DNA from: Halobellus clavatus
GTDB lineage: Archaea > Halobacteriota > Halobacteria > Halobacteriales > Haloferacaceae
Length of the DNA stretch: 49,461 bases
Assembly: GCF_900107195.1 (NCBI RefSeq)
Contig: NZ_FNPB01000019.1
Coordinates: 1-49,461 of the forward strand
Reading direction: 5' to 3'
Below, in pieces: positions 1-7,556 of the stretch. Made by a program: the position numbers and the translations under genes. The notes beneath the pieces were generated by a model. It was not told the DNA's origin, ran no database searches, and saw nothing but the letters and a program-made list of their open reading frames with translations. Positions within the stretch are counted from its first letter, which is position 1; every line of letters starts with the position of its first letter.

Positions 1-297
1 GGCGTACAGCCAGAATTGCTGATCATCGATTCGAATCACAGTCTCGTCAAGAGCAACGTGATTCGGGCTTCGACCCTCTGTGGGCTGTAGATCGGCTTTC
101 TGCACCCAATCGTGGATCGCTTTCGGCGAGCGCTCGACACCCCACTCTTCGAGAACCGGGACGGTATTCCGGAGCGACAGCCCCGCTAACTGCAACTGAA
201 TACCGAGCTTCATCGCACGCTCGGGTGTCCGCTGACGCTCCACAAAGTCCAAATCAATCCAGTCTGTACATCCGGTGAGGCGGGCGATTTCTGGCAT
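1..297 (-). CDS. IS6-family transposase, N-terminal fragment
   Basis: Partial gene, open to the window edge; 99 codons are visible from an ATG at 297. The product begins MPEIARLTGC and contains a helix-turn-helix-like region (residues about 30-65, with LEEWGVERSPKAIHDWV). It then has LDET at about residue 84, the position of the first Asp of the DDE triad in IS6-family enzymes. The other catalytic residues lie beyond the edge. The role is cut-and-copy transposition of its own element. Family assignment rests on the overall N-terminal pattern typical of haloarchaeal IS6 elements. Confidence 0.8.
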   Translation of the reverse strand, partial: MPEIARLTGCTDWIDLDFVERQRTPERAMKLGIQLQLAGLSLRNTVPVLEEWGVERSPKAIHDWVQKADLQPTEGRSPNHVALDETVIRIDDQQFWLYA

Positions 298-346
298 AGA
301 TCACCAAGAAATCACTCCGCCTCACTCTTCATCCTTAACTAAACAC
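1..346 (-). mobile_element. Insertion sequence, IS6-like, left part only
   Basis: A truncated insertion sequence that runs off the window start. It consists of the first 99 codons of an IS6-type transposase (minus strand) and a short outer region. On the minus strand the probable outer end reads GTGTTTAGTTAAG (346 to 334), which fits a terminal inverted repeat. Chromosomal genes begin just outside it. A closely related 13-mer, GTCTTTAGCTAAG, occurs at 49373-49385 exactly where the integrase homology ends. The end position is inferred, because no target duplication can be checked with one end missing. Confidence 0.7.
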
Positions 347-386
347 GACTCAGTGGGCGGTCCGCACAATGCTCGATCGGGGGACG

Positions 387-785
387 TCACGGAACGGGCG
401 TCACGCGGTCGACCCGATCGAGCGCCTCGAGGTCGTCTGTCAGCGCGTCCTGGTCGGGGCCGGCCTCGTAGTAGAACACGAGATCGAACGTGCCTTCGCG
501 GAGCAGTTGCTGGCACTCCCAGACGAACGACTCGTCGTCCAGCGTCAGCCCCTGGAACTGATTCGAGGCGAATTCGTCGGTGTCGTTGCCGGCGTAGATG
601 TACGTCTCGCCCTTCTCGGCGTGGTCGGCGAGGATCTCGTTCACGCTCACGGTGAGTTCCTGCATCTCCAGGTCCTCTTCGCTCTCGAGGTCCGTGTGGA
701 CGATCGCGCCCAGAAGTTCGATCTCACCGGGTTCTAAGAGCTGCAGCGTCCGCTGATAGAGGTCGTCGTCGAGTGTCTCGCTCAT
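387..785 (-). CDS. Conserved haloarchaeal acidic protein (DUF5778-like)
   Basis: A 132-residue strongly acidic soluble protein starting MSETLDDDLYQRTL and ending VTPVP. No signal peptide, membrane segment or catalytic motif is visible. It resembles the haloarchaeal family I know as DUF5778, whose function is unknown; the family name is from memory and tentative. The ATG at 785 is preferred over upstream starts because TTTATCC lies about 25 nt upstream, the leaderless pattern used across this window, and because extending upstream would overlap the divergent hydrolase gene. It is divergent from the hydrolase at 888, with about 100 nt between the starts. It sits right beside the IS end but appears intact. 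Confidence 0.75.
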   Translation of the reverse strand: MSETLDDDLYQRTLQLLEPGEIELLGAIVHTDLESEEDLEMQELTVSVNEILADHAEKGETYIYAGNDTDEFASNQFQGLTLDDESFVWECQQLLREGTFDLVFYYEAGPDQDALTDDLEALDRVDRVTPVP

Positions 786-887
786 ACACGACGGTGGGGG
801 CGGCGGGATAAACGGATGGCGATTTCTGTCGCGACGGGGTCGCTCCGGGGACGGAACGCTTTTTTCGCCGCGCGTCGCGGATTCGCT

Positions 888-1796
888 ATGGCTATCGGTG
901 ATCTCGCCCCAGTCGCGGCTGCGGAGGACGTCTACTACGTCGACGTGGGGACGCACGGCGTGCCCAACTACGGATCGGTCTACCTGATCGACGCTGCCGA
1001 ACCCACGTTCGTCGACACCGGTCTCGGGCGCAATCGCGAGTACCTCTTCGACGCGCTCGACGAACTCGGGATCGAGCGGACGGCGGTCCGCCACGTGCTC
1101 GCGACGCACGTGCACCTCGATCACGCCGGCGGAGCGGGCTACCTCGCCGAGGCGTGTCCCAACGCGACCGTCTGGACCCACGAGATCGGCGCACCGCACC
1201 TCGTCGACCCCGAACGGCTCGTCGCGGGCACGAAAGAGGCCGTCGGCGAGATGTGGGAGTACTACGCCGATCCGAAGCCCGTCCCGGCGGATCGGATCAC
1301 GGAACTGGAGGGCGGCGAGGAGATCGATCTCGGGAACCGTACACTCTCGGTCGTCCATCTGCCCGGGCACGCGCCCCACCAGACGGCCTTCCTCGACTCC
1401 CGCGACGGCCTGCTGTTCACCGGCGACGCCGCCGGGGTCTACGTCCCGGAGCGAGACCGGATCAAAGAGACCAGTCCGCCGCCGCAGTTCGACCTGGAGG
1501 GCTGTCTCGCGGACGTGCGAACGATCGAGGACCTCGAACCGGCGACGCTCTGCTTCGGTCACTTCGGACCGCGCGAGTACGACCCGGACCTGCTGGGGGC
1601 CTACAAGCGCTCGCTCGTCGAGTTCGTCGAGGCCGTCAGACAGAAGCGCGCCGAACTGGCGGACGACGACGCGGTGATCGAACACTTCGCGGACCACGCC
1701 GAGCTGATCGAGGTGTGGGGCGAACGCAAGGCTCGGGCCGAAGAGCGACTGAACGCGAGCGGCGTGCTGACTGCACTCGACCGGGGCAAGGCGTAG
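888..1796 (+). CDS. Metallo-beta-lactamase-fold hydrolase
   Basis: A 302-residue cytosolic MBL-fold enzyme. The metal-binding motif HVHLDH is at residues 74-79, with further ligands H161 (in GHAPHQ), D180 (in FTGDAAG) and H225 (in CFGHFG). Together these make a complete dinuclear zinc site of the glyoxalase II/RNase Z-like superfamily. The C-terminal third is helical and charged. The substrate cannot be read from the sequence; thioester or phosphodiester hydrolysis are both possible. An in-frame ATG exists at 816, but the start at 888 is favoured by a CTTTTTT box at 859-865, about 25 nt upstream, giving a leaderless transcript. Confidence 0.85.
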   Translation: MAIGDLAPVAAAEDVYYVDVGTHGVPNYGSVYLIDAAEPTFVDTGLGRNREYLFDALDELGIERTAVRHVLATHVHLDHAGGAGYLAEACPNATVWTHEIGAPHLVDPERLVAGTKEAVGEMWEYYADPKPVPADRITELEGGEEIDLGNRTLSVVHLPGHAPHQTAFLDSRDGLLFTGDAAGVYVPERDRIKETSPPPQFDLEGCLADVRTIEDLEPATLCFGHFGPREYDPDLLGAYKRSLVEFVEAVRQKRAELADDDAVIEHFADHAELIEVWGERKARAEERLNASGVLTALDRGKA

Positions 1797-1974
1797 CGCG
1801 CGCTATCGGCGTGACACTCCGAAAAAGCGGGTTCGCGTGGTTCGATCCCGCCGCTGGCGTCTGCGTCCCGGCTCGATGGCCCGAGCGCGTCCGCACGTCG
1901 GCGTCAGGACCCGACTGTGATGAAACTTTGCCGTGAGCGGCGCCCGTGTTGCGTGAGACCGGGGCGCGCGCCGA

Positions 1975-3915
1975 TCAGTCGTCGGCCGGTGCCGGGCTGT
2001 CGCCGCTGGAGACGCCCGTGCCGGGGCCGACCTCGATGCCGAGTTCCTCGAGGCGCTCGTCGGGGACGACGCCGTCGACCCACTCGCGGCGCTCGTAGTA
2101 CTCGTCTTTCATCTGTTCGAGTTCGCAGAGTTCGCCCTCGATGCCGCCCTGACCGGGGATCGCCTCGTCGTCGCCCTCGACGAACCGTCCGGGCAGGGAG
2201 TCGTCCTCGCCGTCGAAGCCGACGAGGTTGTTGTAGTACCGTTCGAGGGTGTAGATGCGGTCGCCCGCTTCCATCAGTTCGTCTTCGGTGAGGTCGCGAC
2301 CGGTCATCCCGTTGTACTGATCGACGTACTCGTCGATCCCCTCGGCGAAGGCGTTGAACTTGCAGATGTCGAACGAGTCCGAGATGGCGTGGAGGTCCTG
2401 GAACAGGGCACACAGTTCGCCCTTGCCCTCCCACTCGGTCGGGTCGACCTTCTCCGGAATGCCGAGAATCTCTGCGGAGGGCGTGTATCCGCGAAGGTGA
2501 CACGCGCCGCGGTTCGAGGTGGCGTAGCCGATGCCCATCCCCTTCATCGCGCGGGGGTCGTACGCCGGGATCGTCTGTCCCTTGACCGCCAGGGAGTTGT
2601 CGTGAGCGTCGCGCTCCTCGGCGACGCGGCGGGCGCCCTTCGAGAGGAGTTCGCCGAGGTCGGAACTCTGGTGGGCGATCTCGTCGAGCAGGTCGATCAT
2701 ATGCTCGGTGTCGCCCCACTCGAGGTGGTCGTCGAGGTCGTCGAGTTTGCCCTGCTCGGTCATCTCCATCCCCATCGCGAGCATATTGCCGGCCTCGATG
2801 GTGTCGATGCCGAGGTCGTTGCACTTGTTGATCATCACGGCAATGCTGTCGCGGTCGTCGTTCATCGAGTTCGGACCGAGCGCGAACGCCGACTCGTACT
2901 CGTAGGATTCGCCGCGGACGTTCATCTCCTCGCCCTTGTGCTCGTAGGTGACTTCGGTCTCCTTCTTACAGGCGACGGGACAGGAGTGACACGTCGGCTC
3001 GTTGACGAGGATGTTCTCGCGGACGTTCTCGCCGGAGACTCGCTCCGCGTCGATGTTGGGCTCGTCCGGTTCCGCCTCCGCCTCGGAGTGCGTCGAGGTG
3101 TACTTCCCGTTCCGGGTCGGGAGCCCGTCCATCTCCTCGGTGAGGTTCATCAGGACGTTGGTGCCGTACAGCGAGAGGCCGCCCTCGTTGGGACCGGTGA
3201 CGTCGGATTCGCGGATGAGTTGCATCGCCTCCTGATACCCCTCGGTGAACGTCTCTGCGTCCGCGGGCTTGGGCATCCTCGTGCCCGACTTGATGACGAT
3301 CGCCTTCAGGTTCTTCGAGCCCATCACGCACCCGGTGCCGCCGCGGCCCGAGGCGCGGTCGTCCTCGTTGACGATGCAGGCGTACTTGGTGCCGTTCTCG
3401 CCGCCCGGTCCGATGGCCATCGCCGAGAGGTTCTTGCCGAACTGCCCGTCGTGGGCCTCCTCGATCCGGTCCATCGCGTCGTGGACGCCGAGGCCCCACA
3501 GGTCGGAGGCGTCACGGAGTTCGACCGCTCCGTCCTCAACGTAGGCGTAGACCGGATCGTCGGCCTGTCCCTCGAAGAGGAGGCCGTCGAAGCCCGACCA
3601 CTTGAGTCGAGCCCCGGACCAGCCACCGTGATGGGAGTCAGTGACCGTGCCCGTGAGGGGTGATTTCGTACAGACGGCGATCCGGCCGCTCATCGGGGCC
3701 TGGGTGCCCGTGAGCGGACCGTTCATAAAGGCGAGCAGGTTCTCCGGGCCCTCCGGATCGACGTCGACGCCCTGGTCGAAGACGTACTTGACGCCGAGGC
3801 CGCGCCCGCCGATGTACTTCTTCGCGTCTTCTTCGTCGATGCCCTCGTACTGGACGTCGCCGTCCGAGAGATCGACGCGCGCCACGTGGTCGTTGAATCC
3901 ACCTAAGTCCGTCAT
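1975..3915 (-). CDS. aor: Aldehyde ferredoxin oxidoreductase family protein
   Basis: A 646-residue tungsten/molybdenum pterin enzyme of the AOR family, which oxidises aldehydes to acids with ferredoxin as acceptor. The N-terminal pterin-binding domain shows GGRGLGVKY near residue 30 and a long Gly-rich stretch. A 4Fe-4S cluster motif is visible as C309-x2-C312-x3-C316 with a distant fourth cysteine, C518 (in DSFDICKFNAF). Length is normal for the family. The physiological aldehyde is unknown, and haloarchaea carry several paralogues. An AT-rich stretch (GTAAATATGG) lies only about 20 nt before the ATG, slightly close for a leaderless promoter. It is a single gene, convergent with the hydrolase before it and divergent from the RaSEA gene. 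Confidence 0.92.
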   Translation of the reverse strand: MTDLGGFNDHVARVDLSDGDVQYEGIDEEDAKKYIGGRGLGVKYVFDQGVDVDPEGPENLLAFMNGPLTGTQAPMSGRIAVCTKSPLTGTVTDSHHGGWSGARLKWSGFDGLLFEGQADDPVYAYVEDGAVELRDASDLWGLGVHDAMDRIEEAHDGQFGKNLSAMAIGPGGENGTKYACIVNEDDRASGRGGTGCVMGSKNLKAIVIKSGTRMPKPADAETFTEGYQEAMQLIRESDVTGPNEGGLSLYGTNVLMNLTEEMDGLPTRNGKYTSTHSEAEAEPDEPNIDAERVSGENVRENILVNEPTCHSCPVACKKETEVTYEHKGEEMNVRGESYEYESAFALGPNSMNDDRDSIAVMINKCNDLGIDTIEAGNMLAMGMEMTEQGKLDDLDDHLEWGDTEHMIDLLDEIAHQSSDLGELLSKGARRVAEERDAHDNSLAVKGQTIPAYDPRAMKGMGIGYATSNRGACHLRGYTPSAEILGIPEKVDPTEWEGKGELCALFQDLHAISDSFDICKFNAFAEGIDEYVDQYNGMTGRDLTEDELMEAGDRIYTLERYYNNLVGFDGEDDSLPGRFVEGDDEAIPGQGGIEGELCELEQMKDEYYERREWVDGVVPDERLEELGIEVGPGTGVSSGDSPAPADD

Positions 3916-4136
3916 AGTTAATGTCCATATTTACATTGGCACTGAACTCTGTTAGTCGTTGCCTCCGGGAGATAACCAAGATCAGTTACGCGCCGAGACG
4001 GATCGGTCCGGGCCGGGTCAGTAACGCCAGCCGGGAGTCGTGCGATGCCGACACCAGCGGACACGGCAGCAGTTTCTCCTCCGCCGCGACCGCACAGACG
4101 ACGGAGATATACCGGGTCGTCGGCTACAGGCGTGTA

Positions 4137-5234
4137 ATGAGTCAACCGAGCCCCGAGGTCTACGAGCGCGGCAAGGGGATGGACGCCCACAATCAGGTGA
4201 TGCGCGAGATCCGGGCGAAGAAGGACAAGCAGTACGATCCGCACGAGCCGACCCGGGTCTGGCTCGACGAGGACAACACCCCCGACGGGGTGGTCCAGTC
4301 GCTGACGATCATCCTCAACACCGGCGGGTGCCGGTGGGCCCGCGCCGGCGGGTGTACGATGTGCGGGTACGTCGCCGAGTCGGTCGAGGGCGGCAGCGTC
4401 ACCCACGACGCGCTGATGGACCAGATCGACGTCTGCCTCGAACACGAGGCCGAAAATGCCGACGAGCCGGCGGACCTGATCAAGATCTACACCTCGGGAT
4501 CGTTCCTCGACGAACGCGAGGTCGGAGCCGAGACGCGGCAAGCGATCGCCGAGACGTTCGCCGACCGCGAGCGCATCGTCGTCGAGTCACTCCCCGACTT
4601 CGTCGAGCGAGCGAAGATCGCCGACTTCACCGACGAGGGAATCTCGACCGACGTCGCGATCGGGCTGGAGACGGCCACAGATCGGGTGCGTCACGACTGC
4701 GTGAACAAGTACTTCGACTTCGCGGACTTCGAGGCCGCCTGCGCCGAGGCCCGCGACGCCGACATCGAGGCCGACGGCTGCGACGTCGGCGTGAAGGCGT
4801 ACCTCCTGATGAAGCCCCCCTTCCTCTCGGAGTCGGAAGCGATCGAGGATATGGTCTCCTCGGTCCGGCGGTGCGCCGACGTCGACGGCTGCCACACCGT
4901 CTCGATGAATCCGACGAACGTCCAGCGGTACACGATGGTCGACGACCTCTTCTTCCGCGGCGGCTACCGCCCGCCGTGGCTCTGGTCGGTCGCCGCGGTG
5001 CTCGAACGGACCGCCGACATCGACGCCATCGTCGTCTCCGACCCCGTCGGTCACGGATCCGACCGCGGACCGCACAACTGCGGCGAGTGCGACGACAGAG
5101 TCCAGAAGGCCATCAAGGACTTCGACAAGCGCCAGGATCCCACCGTGTTCGAACAGGTCTCCTGCGAGTGCGAGGCCACCTGGGAGTACGTCGTCGAGGC
5201 CGAGACGAGCTACGGGATGCCGCTGAACCGCTGA
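4137..5234 (+). CDS. Archaeosine biosynthesis radical SAM protein (RaSEA type)
   Basis: A 365-residue radical SAM protein beginning MSQPSPEVYERGKGMDAHN. The cluster cysteines follow C65-x7-C73-x2-C76 (in GGCRWARAGGCTMCGY), a spacing unlike the classical CX3CX2C. The sequence matches the TIGR01210-type family that works with the lyase subunit ArcS to convert preQ0-lysine-modified G15 to archaeosine in archaeal tRNA. A second Cys cluster near the C terminus (HNCGECDD and SCECEATWEY) may bind metal. The start at 4137 is chosen because GATATACC (4105-4112) sits at leaderless TATA distance. mptA, which makes the shared pterin precursor, is also in this window at 32478. Confidence 0.88.
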   Translation: MSQPSPEVYERGKGMDAHNQVMREIRAKKDKQYDPHEPTRVWLDEDNTPDGVVQSLTIILNTGGCRWARAGGCTMCGYVAESVEGGSVTHDALMDQIDVCLEHEAENADEPADLIKIYTSGSFLDEREVGAETRQAIAETFADRERIVVESLPDFVERAKIADFTDEGISTDVAIGLETATDRVRHDCVNKYFDFADFEAACAEARDADIEADGCDVGVKAYLLMKPPFLSESEAIEDMVSSVRRCADVDGCHTVSMNPTNVQRYTMVDDLFFRGGYRPPWLWSVAAVLERTADIDAIVVSDPVGHGSDRGPHNCGECDDRVQKAIKDFDKRQDPTVFEQVSCECEATWEYVVEAETSYGMPLNR

Positions 5235-5263
5235 GCCGCTGGGTGCACTGGTGAGATGGCACG

Positions 5264-5764
5264 ATGAACGCCGATCGGAGCGACGACGGACCGTGCGAGC
5301 ACACCCCGACCGAGGAGCCGCCATCCGAGCACGACACAACCGAGGCGCAATCGCGTGAGGGACGCGTCTGCGTCGTCGCCGTGCAGGAGGACACTTTCGA
5401 GCGCTGTCGGAACGGGTTCTATCCGGCACCGCGGTCGTACGATCGGACGCGGGAGCCGTTCGACTTTCTCGCGCTGTACCGGACGGCACCCGTCTCGGCG
5501 GTCACGCAGTACGCCCCCGTGACCGACCGCATAGAGCAGACCCGGGGCGGTCCCGGTCCGATGAGTGAGGCCGACTGGGCCGCCACGGTCGATCCGTTCT
5601 CCGACGAGCGCGTGGTCGTCGTGTTTGAACTGGGCGACCTCGTCCCGTTGGCGACGCCAGTGCGGAACGATCAGACCGGCGTCAGGGGCGCGTGGTACTG
5701 CACGCTCGACGACCTCCGGGAGGCCGGCACGCTCTCGGAACTGTCCGCCGCTGCCCAGGCGTAG
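5264..5764 (+). CDS. Hypothetical protein downstream of RaSEA gene
   Basis: A 166-residue acidic protein that I do not recognise. The first 35 residues look disordered and acidic. The rest looks like a compact alpha/beta domain (CVVAVQEDTF, FYPAPRSYD, FDFLALYRTAP, VVVFELGDLVPL). Short aromatic-rich strands of this kind occur in PUA/EVE-like folds, but I cannot assign one. It starts 29 nt after the RaSEA stop on the same strand and has no TATA-like box of its own, so co-transcription is likely. No signal peptide or membrane segment is seen. Confidence 0.7.
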   Translation: MNADRSDDGPCEHTPTEEPPSEHDTTEAQSREGRVCVVAVQEDTFERCRNGFYPAPRSYDRTREPFDFLALYRTAPVSAVTQYAPVTDRIEQTRGGPGPMSEADWAATVDPFSDERVVVVFELGDLVPLATPVRNDQTGVRGAWYCTLDDLREAGTLSELSAAAQA

Positions 5765-5807
5765 CCGTCCTACCTGACAGTTTTCTGGACGGCACCGTCC
5801 CAACCGG

Positions 5808-6203
5808 TCACCACCTACGAGCGCGCGAGACCAGGAACCCGGCCCCAGCAACGACCAGAACGACGGCCCCGACGACGAGGGTCCCGCTCCCGACGGCGGT
5901 CCCGGCAGCCACGCCGGCCCACGCCAGCCCGAAGATGCCGTGGGCGATCCCGAACAGCCGACGGCCCCGCCGGAAGAAGACCGGCGCTCCGAGACAGAAG
6001 CCGGCCGCCAGGACGACCGCTGAGAGTGCGACGGGACGGGCCTCGACGGAGCCGACGGCGATCGGTCCCACCAGCGGTTCGACGAGAAAGAGTGCCCCGC
6101 CCGCGGCGACGAGGAGCCCGACGACCGCGGGCCACCGTTCGACGTCGAGTTCGAGCGGAGAGGAGCCGGCTGCGGGGCCCTCCGGATCGGACTCGCCGTT
6201 CAC
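5808..6203 (-). CDS. Small integral membrane protein (four TM segments)
   Basis: A 131-residue protein starting from a GTG at 6203, supported by GGAGG (6218-6214) about 10 nt upstream. After a short acidic N-terminal tail there are about four hydrophobic segments (VVGLLVAAGGALFL, VALSAVVLAAGFCLG, FGIAHGIFGLAWAGV, LVVGAVVLVVAGAGFLV) and a basic C-terminal tail. No family is recognised. It lies just downstream of purQ on the same strand, with a 92-nt gap, so it could be the last gene of the pur transcript. Confidence 0.6.
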   Translation of the reverse strand: MNGESDPEGPAAGSSPLELDVERWPAVVGLLVAAGGALFLVEPLVGPIAVGSVEARPVALSAVVLAAGFCLGAPVFFRRGRRLFGIAHGIFGLAWAGVAAGTAVGSGTLVVGAVVLVVAGAGFLVSRARRW

Positions 6204-6295
6204 GAGTGATCGTCCTCCGAACGGCGCTGGCGACGGTGCATACCGGGGCTTCGACCCGAGCGGATTGAACCTTTGGTCCGAAGCGATGCGCTCGC

Positions 6296-6973
6296 TCAGG
6301 CGAACGCGGACAGGATCCCTTGGCCGTCGGTGCTCCGTCCGAGGTCGGGGAGCGTCGCGCGCTCGGGATGCGGCATCAGGACCGCGACGTTCGAGCGCTC
6401 GCCGGTGATGCCCGCGACGTTCCCGCGCGAGCCGTTGGGGTTCGCGCTGTCGGTGATGTTGCCCGCCGGATCGCAGTACCGAAACAGGACCCGATCGTCG
6501 GCGACGAGGTCGTCGTACCGATCCTCGCCGATCTCGAAGCGGCCCTCGCCGTGGGCGATCGGGATCTCGATCACGTCGCCCTCGTCGTAGGCTGCGGTCC
6601 ACGGCGTCGCCGCGTTCTCGACGCGCAGGTGGACGGTCTCACATTGGAAGCGCGCGCTGGCGTTCGTCGTGAACGCGCCCGGCGTCAGTTCGGATTCACA
6701 GCCGATCTGGGCGCCGTTGCAGACGCCCAGCACGGGCACGCCGTCTTCGGCCGCCTCGCGGACGTCGTCCATAATCGGCGAGCGGGCGGCCATCGCTCCC
6801 GCGCGGAGGTAATCGCCGTAGGAGAACCCACCCGGGAGAACGACGCCGTCGACATCCGAGGGGAGCCCGTCCTCGTGCCAGACCCGCTCGGCATCGACGC
6901 CGATGTGTGAGAACGCGCGGACGGCGTCGCGGTCGCAGTTAGAGCCGCCGAACTGGACAACAGCGACTGTCAC
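6296..6973 (-). CDS. purQ: Phosphoribosylformylglycinamidine synthase, PurQ glutaminase subunit
   Basis: A 225-residue class I glutamine amidotransferase subunit of FGAM synthase (purine synthesis, step 4). It supplies ammonia to PurL, with PurS as third partner. The nucleophile is the Cys of GVCNGAQIG, and the His-Glu pair is in MPHPER. The start is a GTG at 6973 giving VTVAVVQFGG, with a strong AGGAGG at 6987-6982 and an 8-nt spacer. An in-frame ATG at 7054 would add 27 residues translated from the repeat array and is rejected. The GTG lies in the last copy of a 56-bp tandem repeat that separates it from purS, an unusual arrangement. purL is not in the window. Confidence 0.95.
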   Translation of the reverse strand: MTVAVVQFGGSNCDRDAVRAFSHIGVDAERVWHEDGLPSDVDGVVLPGGFSYGDYLRAGAMAARSPIMDDVREAAEDGVPVLGVCNGAQIGCESELTPGAFTTNASARFQCETVHLRVENAATPWTAAYDEGDVIEIPIAHGEGRFEIGEDRYDDLVADDRVLFRYCDPAGNITDSANPNGSRGNVAGITGERSNVAVLMPHPERATLPDLGRSTDGQGILSAFA

Positions 6974-7029
6974 CGGGACCGCCTCCTGTGGGGAGCAACG
7001 ACAGTCGCTGTTGGAGAAGCGACTGTCAC
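6970..7029 (-). CDS. Micro-ORF 3 of the purS-purQ relay (19 aa)
   Basis: A GTG at 7029, with AGGAGG 8 nt upstream, opens VTVASPTATVVAPHRRRSR. Its TGA overlaps the purQ GTG at 6973 by four bases (GTGA). It differs from micro-ORF 2 at one residue. Ribosomes ending here would be positioned to reinitiate on purQ. Confidence 0.4.
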   Translation of the reverse strand: MTVASPTATVVAPHRRRSR

Positions 7030-7085
7030 CGGGACCGCCTCCTGTGGAGAGCAACGACAGTCGCTGTTGGAGAAGCGACTGTCAC
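7026..7085 (-). CDS. Micro-ORF 2 of the purS-purQ relay (19 aa)
   Basis: A GTG at 7085 overlaps the stop of micro-ORF 1 as GTGA. The frame reads VTVASPTATVVALHRRRSR and its TGA overlaps the GTG at 7029. The SD before it is degraded (AAGAGGTGG). Expression is not shown by sequence alone. Confidence 0.4.
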   Translation of the reverse strand: MTVASPTATVVALHRRRSR

Positions 7086-7141
7086 CGCGACCACCTCTTG
7101 TGGGGAGCAACGACAGTCGCTGTCGGGGCGGCGACGGTCAT
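7082..7141 (-). CDS. Micro-ORF 1 of the purS-purQ relay (19 aa)
   Basis: An ATG at 7141 overlaps the purS stop as ATGA. The 19-codon frame reads MTVAAPTATVV...KRWSR and ends in a TGA that overlaps the next GTG at 7085. It begins like PurQ (MTVA), so it looks like a truncated duplicate of the ancestral purQ start. An SD-like GAGGTGAGGG lies inside the end of purS. Expression is inferred only from the coupling geometry. Confidence 0.4.
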   Translation of the reverse strand: MTVAAPTATVVAPHKRWSR

Positions 7142-7392
7142 TCCGCTTCCCTCACCTCGACGTCGTAGTCGTGAATCGTCGGGTTCGCGAGGAGTCGCTC
7201 GGCCATCTCGTCGGCGCGTTCGGCCGCCGCGTCGGCCGAATCGGCGTCGAGATCGACCTCGAACTGGTCCGCCGAGCGAAGCGCCTCCAGCTCGAACCCC
7301 AGCCGTTCGAGCGCGCGCTGTGTCGTCTCGGCCTCGGGGTCCAGCACGCCCCGCTTGAGACGGACGGTCACCGTCGCGGTGTAGCTCGTCAT
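7138..7392 (-). CDS. purS: Phosphoribosylformylglycinamidine synthase subunit PurS
   Basis: An 84-residue PurS, the small dimeric subunit that bridges PurL and PurQ in FGAM synthase. The pattern TATVTVRLKRGVLDPEAETT, a central helix LERLGFELEALRSADQFEVDL and the C-terminal helix fit the family, and length is typical. The ATG at 7392 is supported by TTTTACA about 25 nt upstream, so the gene probably has its own leaderless promoter although purC lies 164 nt upstream on the same strand. Its TGA overlaps the first start codon of the micro-ORF relay (ATGA). Confidence 0.93.
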   Translation of the reverse strand: MTSYTATVTVRLKRGVLDPEAETTQRALERLGFELEALRSADQFEVDLDADSADAAAERADEMAERLLANPTIHDYDVEVREAE

Positions 7393-7556
7393 CGGGCTGA
7401 CGTGCGCGGTCGTGTGTAAAAGTCGTTTTGGACTCCCGCGGGTGTGCACGAACGTGAATGGGCGCTCGTCCTCGGGATCGCCTTCGACTATATGGCGCTG
7501 ATCGACGCGGTCACCAACCGGATGTTCGCCTGACGAATTCTCGACGACACCGCCGA

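Larger units (their letters stand above)
6963..7130 (-). repeat. Three-copy 56-bp tandem repeat of the purQ start region
   Basis: Three direct copies start at 6963, 7019 and 7075 with an exact 56-bp period, nearly identical except for the rightmost. A further partial match continues into the purS end, so translation starts recur at 7141, 7085, 7029 and 6973. Each unit holds an SD-like element, an ATG/GTG start and a 10-bp inverted repeat (AGCGACTGTC / GACAGTCGCT). In the RNA this would form a stem ending just after the start codon with the SD in its loop. Because 56 is not a multiple of 3, successive copies are in different frames. The array most likely arose by tandem duplication of an ancestral ATGA-type purS/purQ junction. 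Confidence 0.9.

Noticed and set aside
387-1697. A 436-codon minus-strand frame extending the small acidic protein gene through the hydrolase
   Set aside because: Only the last 132 codons have protein-like composition; the rest is antisense to the hydrolase with its complete zinc site, a usual GC-rich shadow frame.
2389-3663. A 424-codon plus-strand frame
   Set aside because: Antisense to the aldehyde ferredoxin oxidoreductase gene, which has clear motifs; Val/Leu/Asp/Arg-rich shadow composition.
6974-7054. Upstream ATG at 7054 as the purQ start
   Set aside because: It would add 27 residues translated from the repeat array; PurQ homologues start at MTVAVVQFGG-like sequence and the SD precedes 6973.
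6963-7130. CRISPR array at the purS-purQ junction
   Set aside because: Copies are directly adjacent with no unique spacers and cover gene starts; it is a plain tandem repeat.
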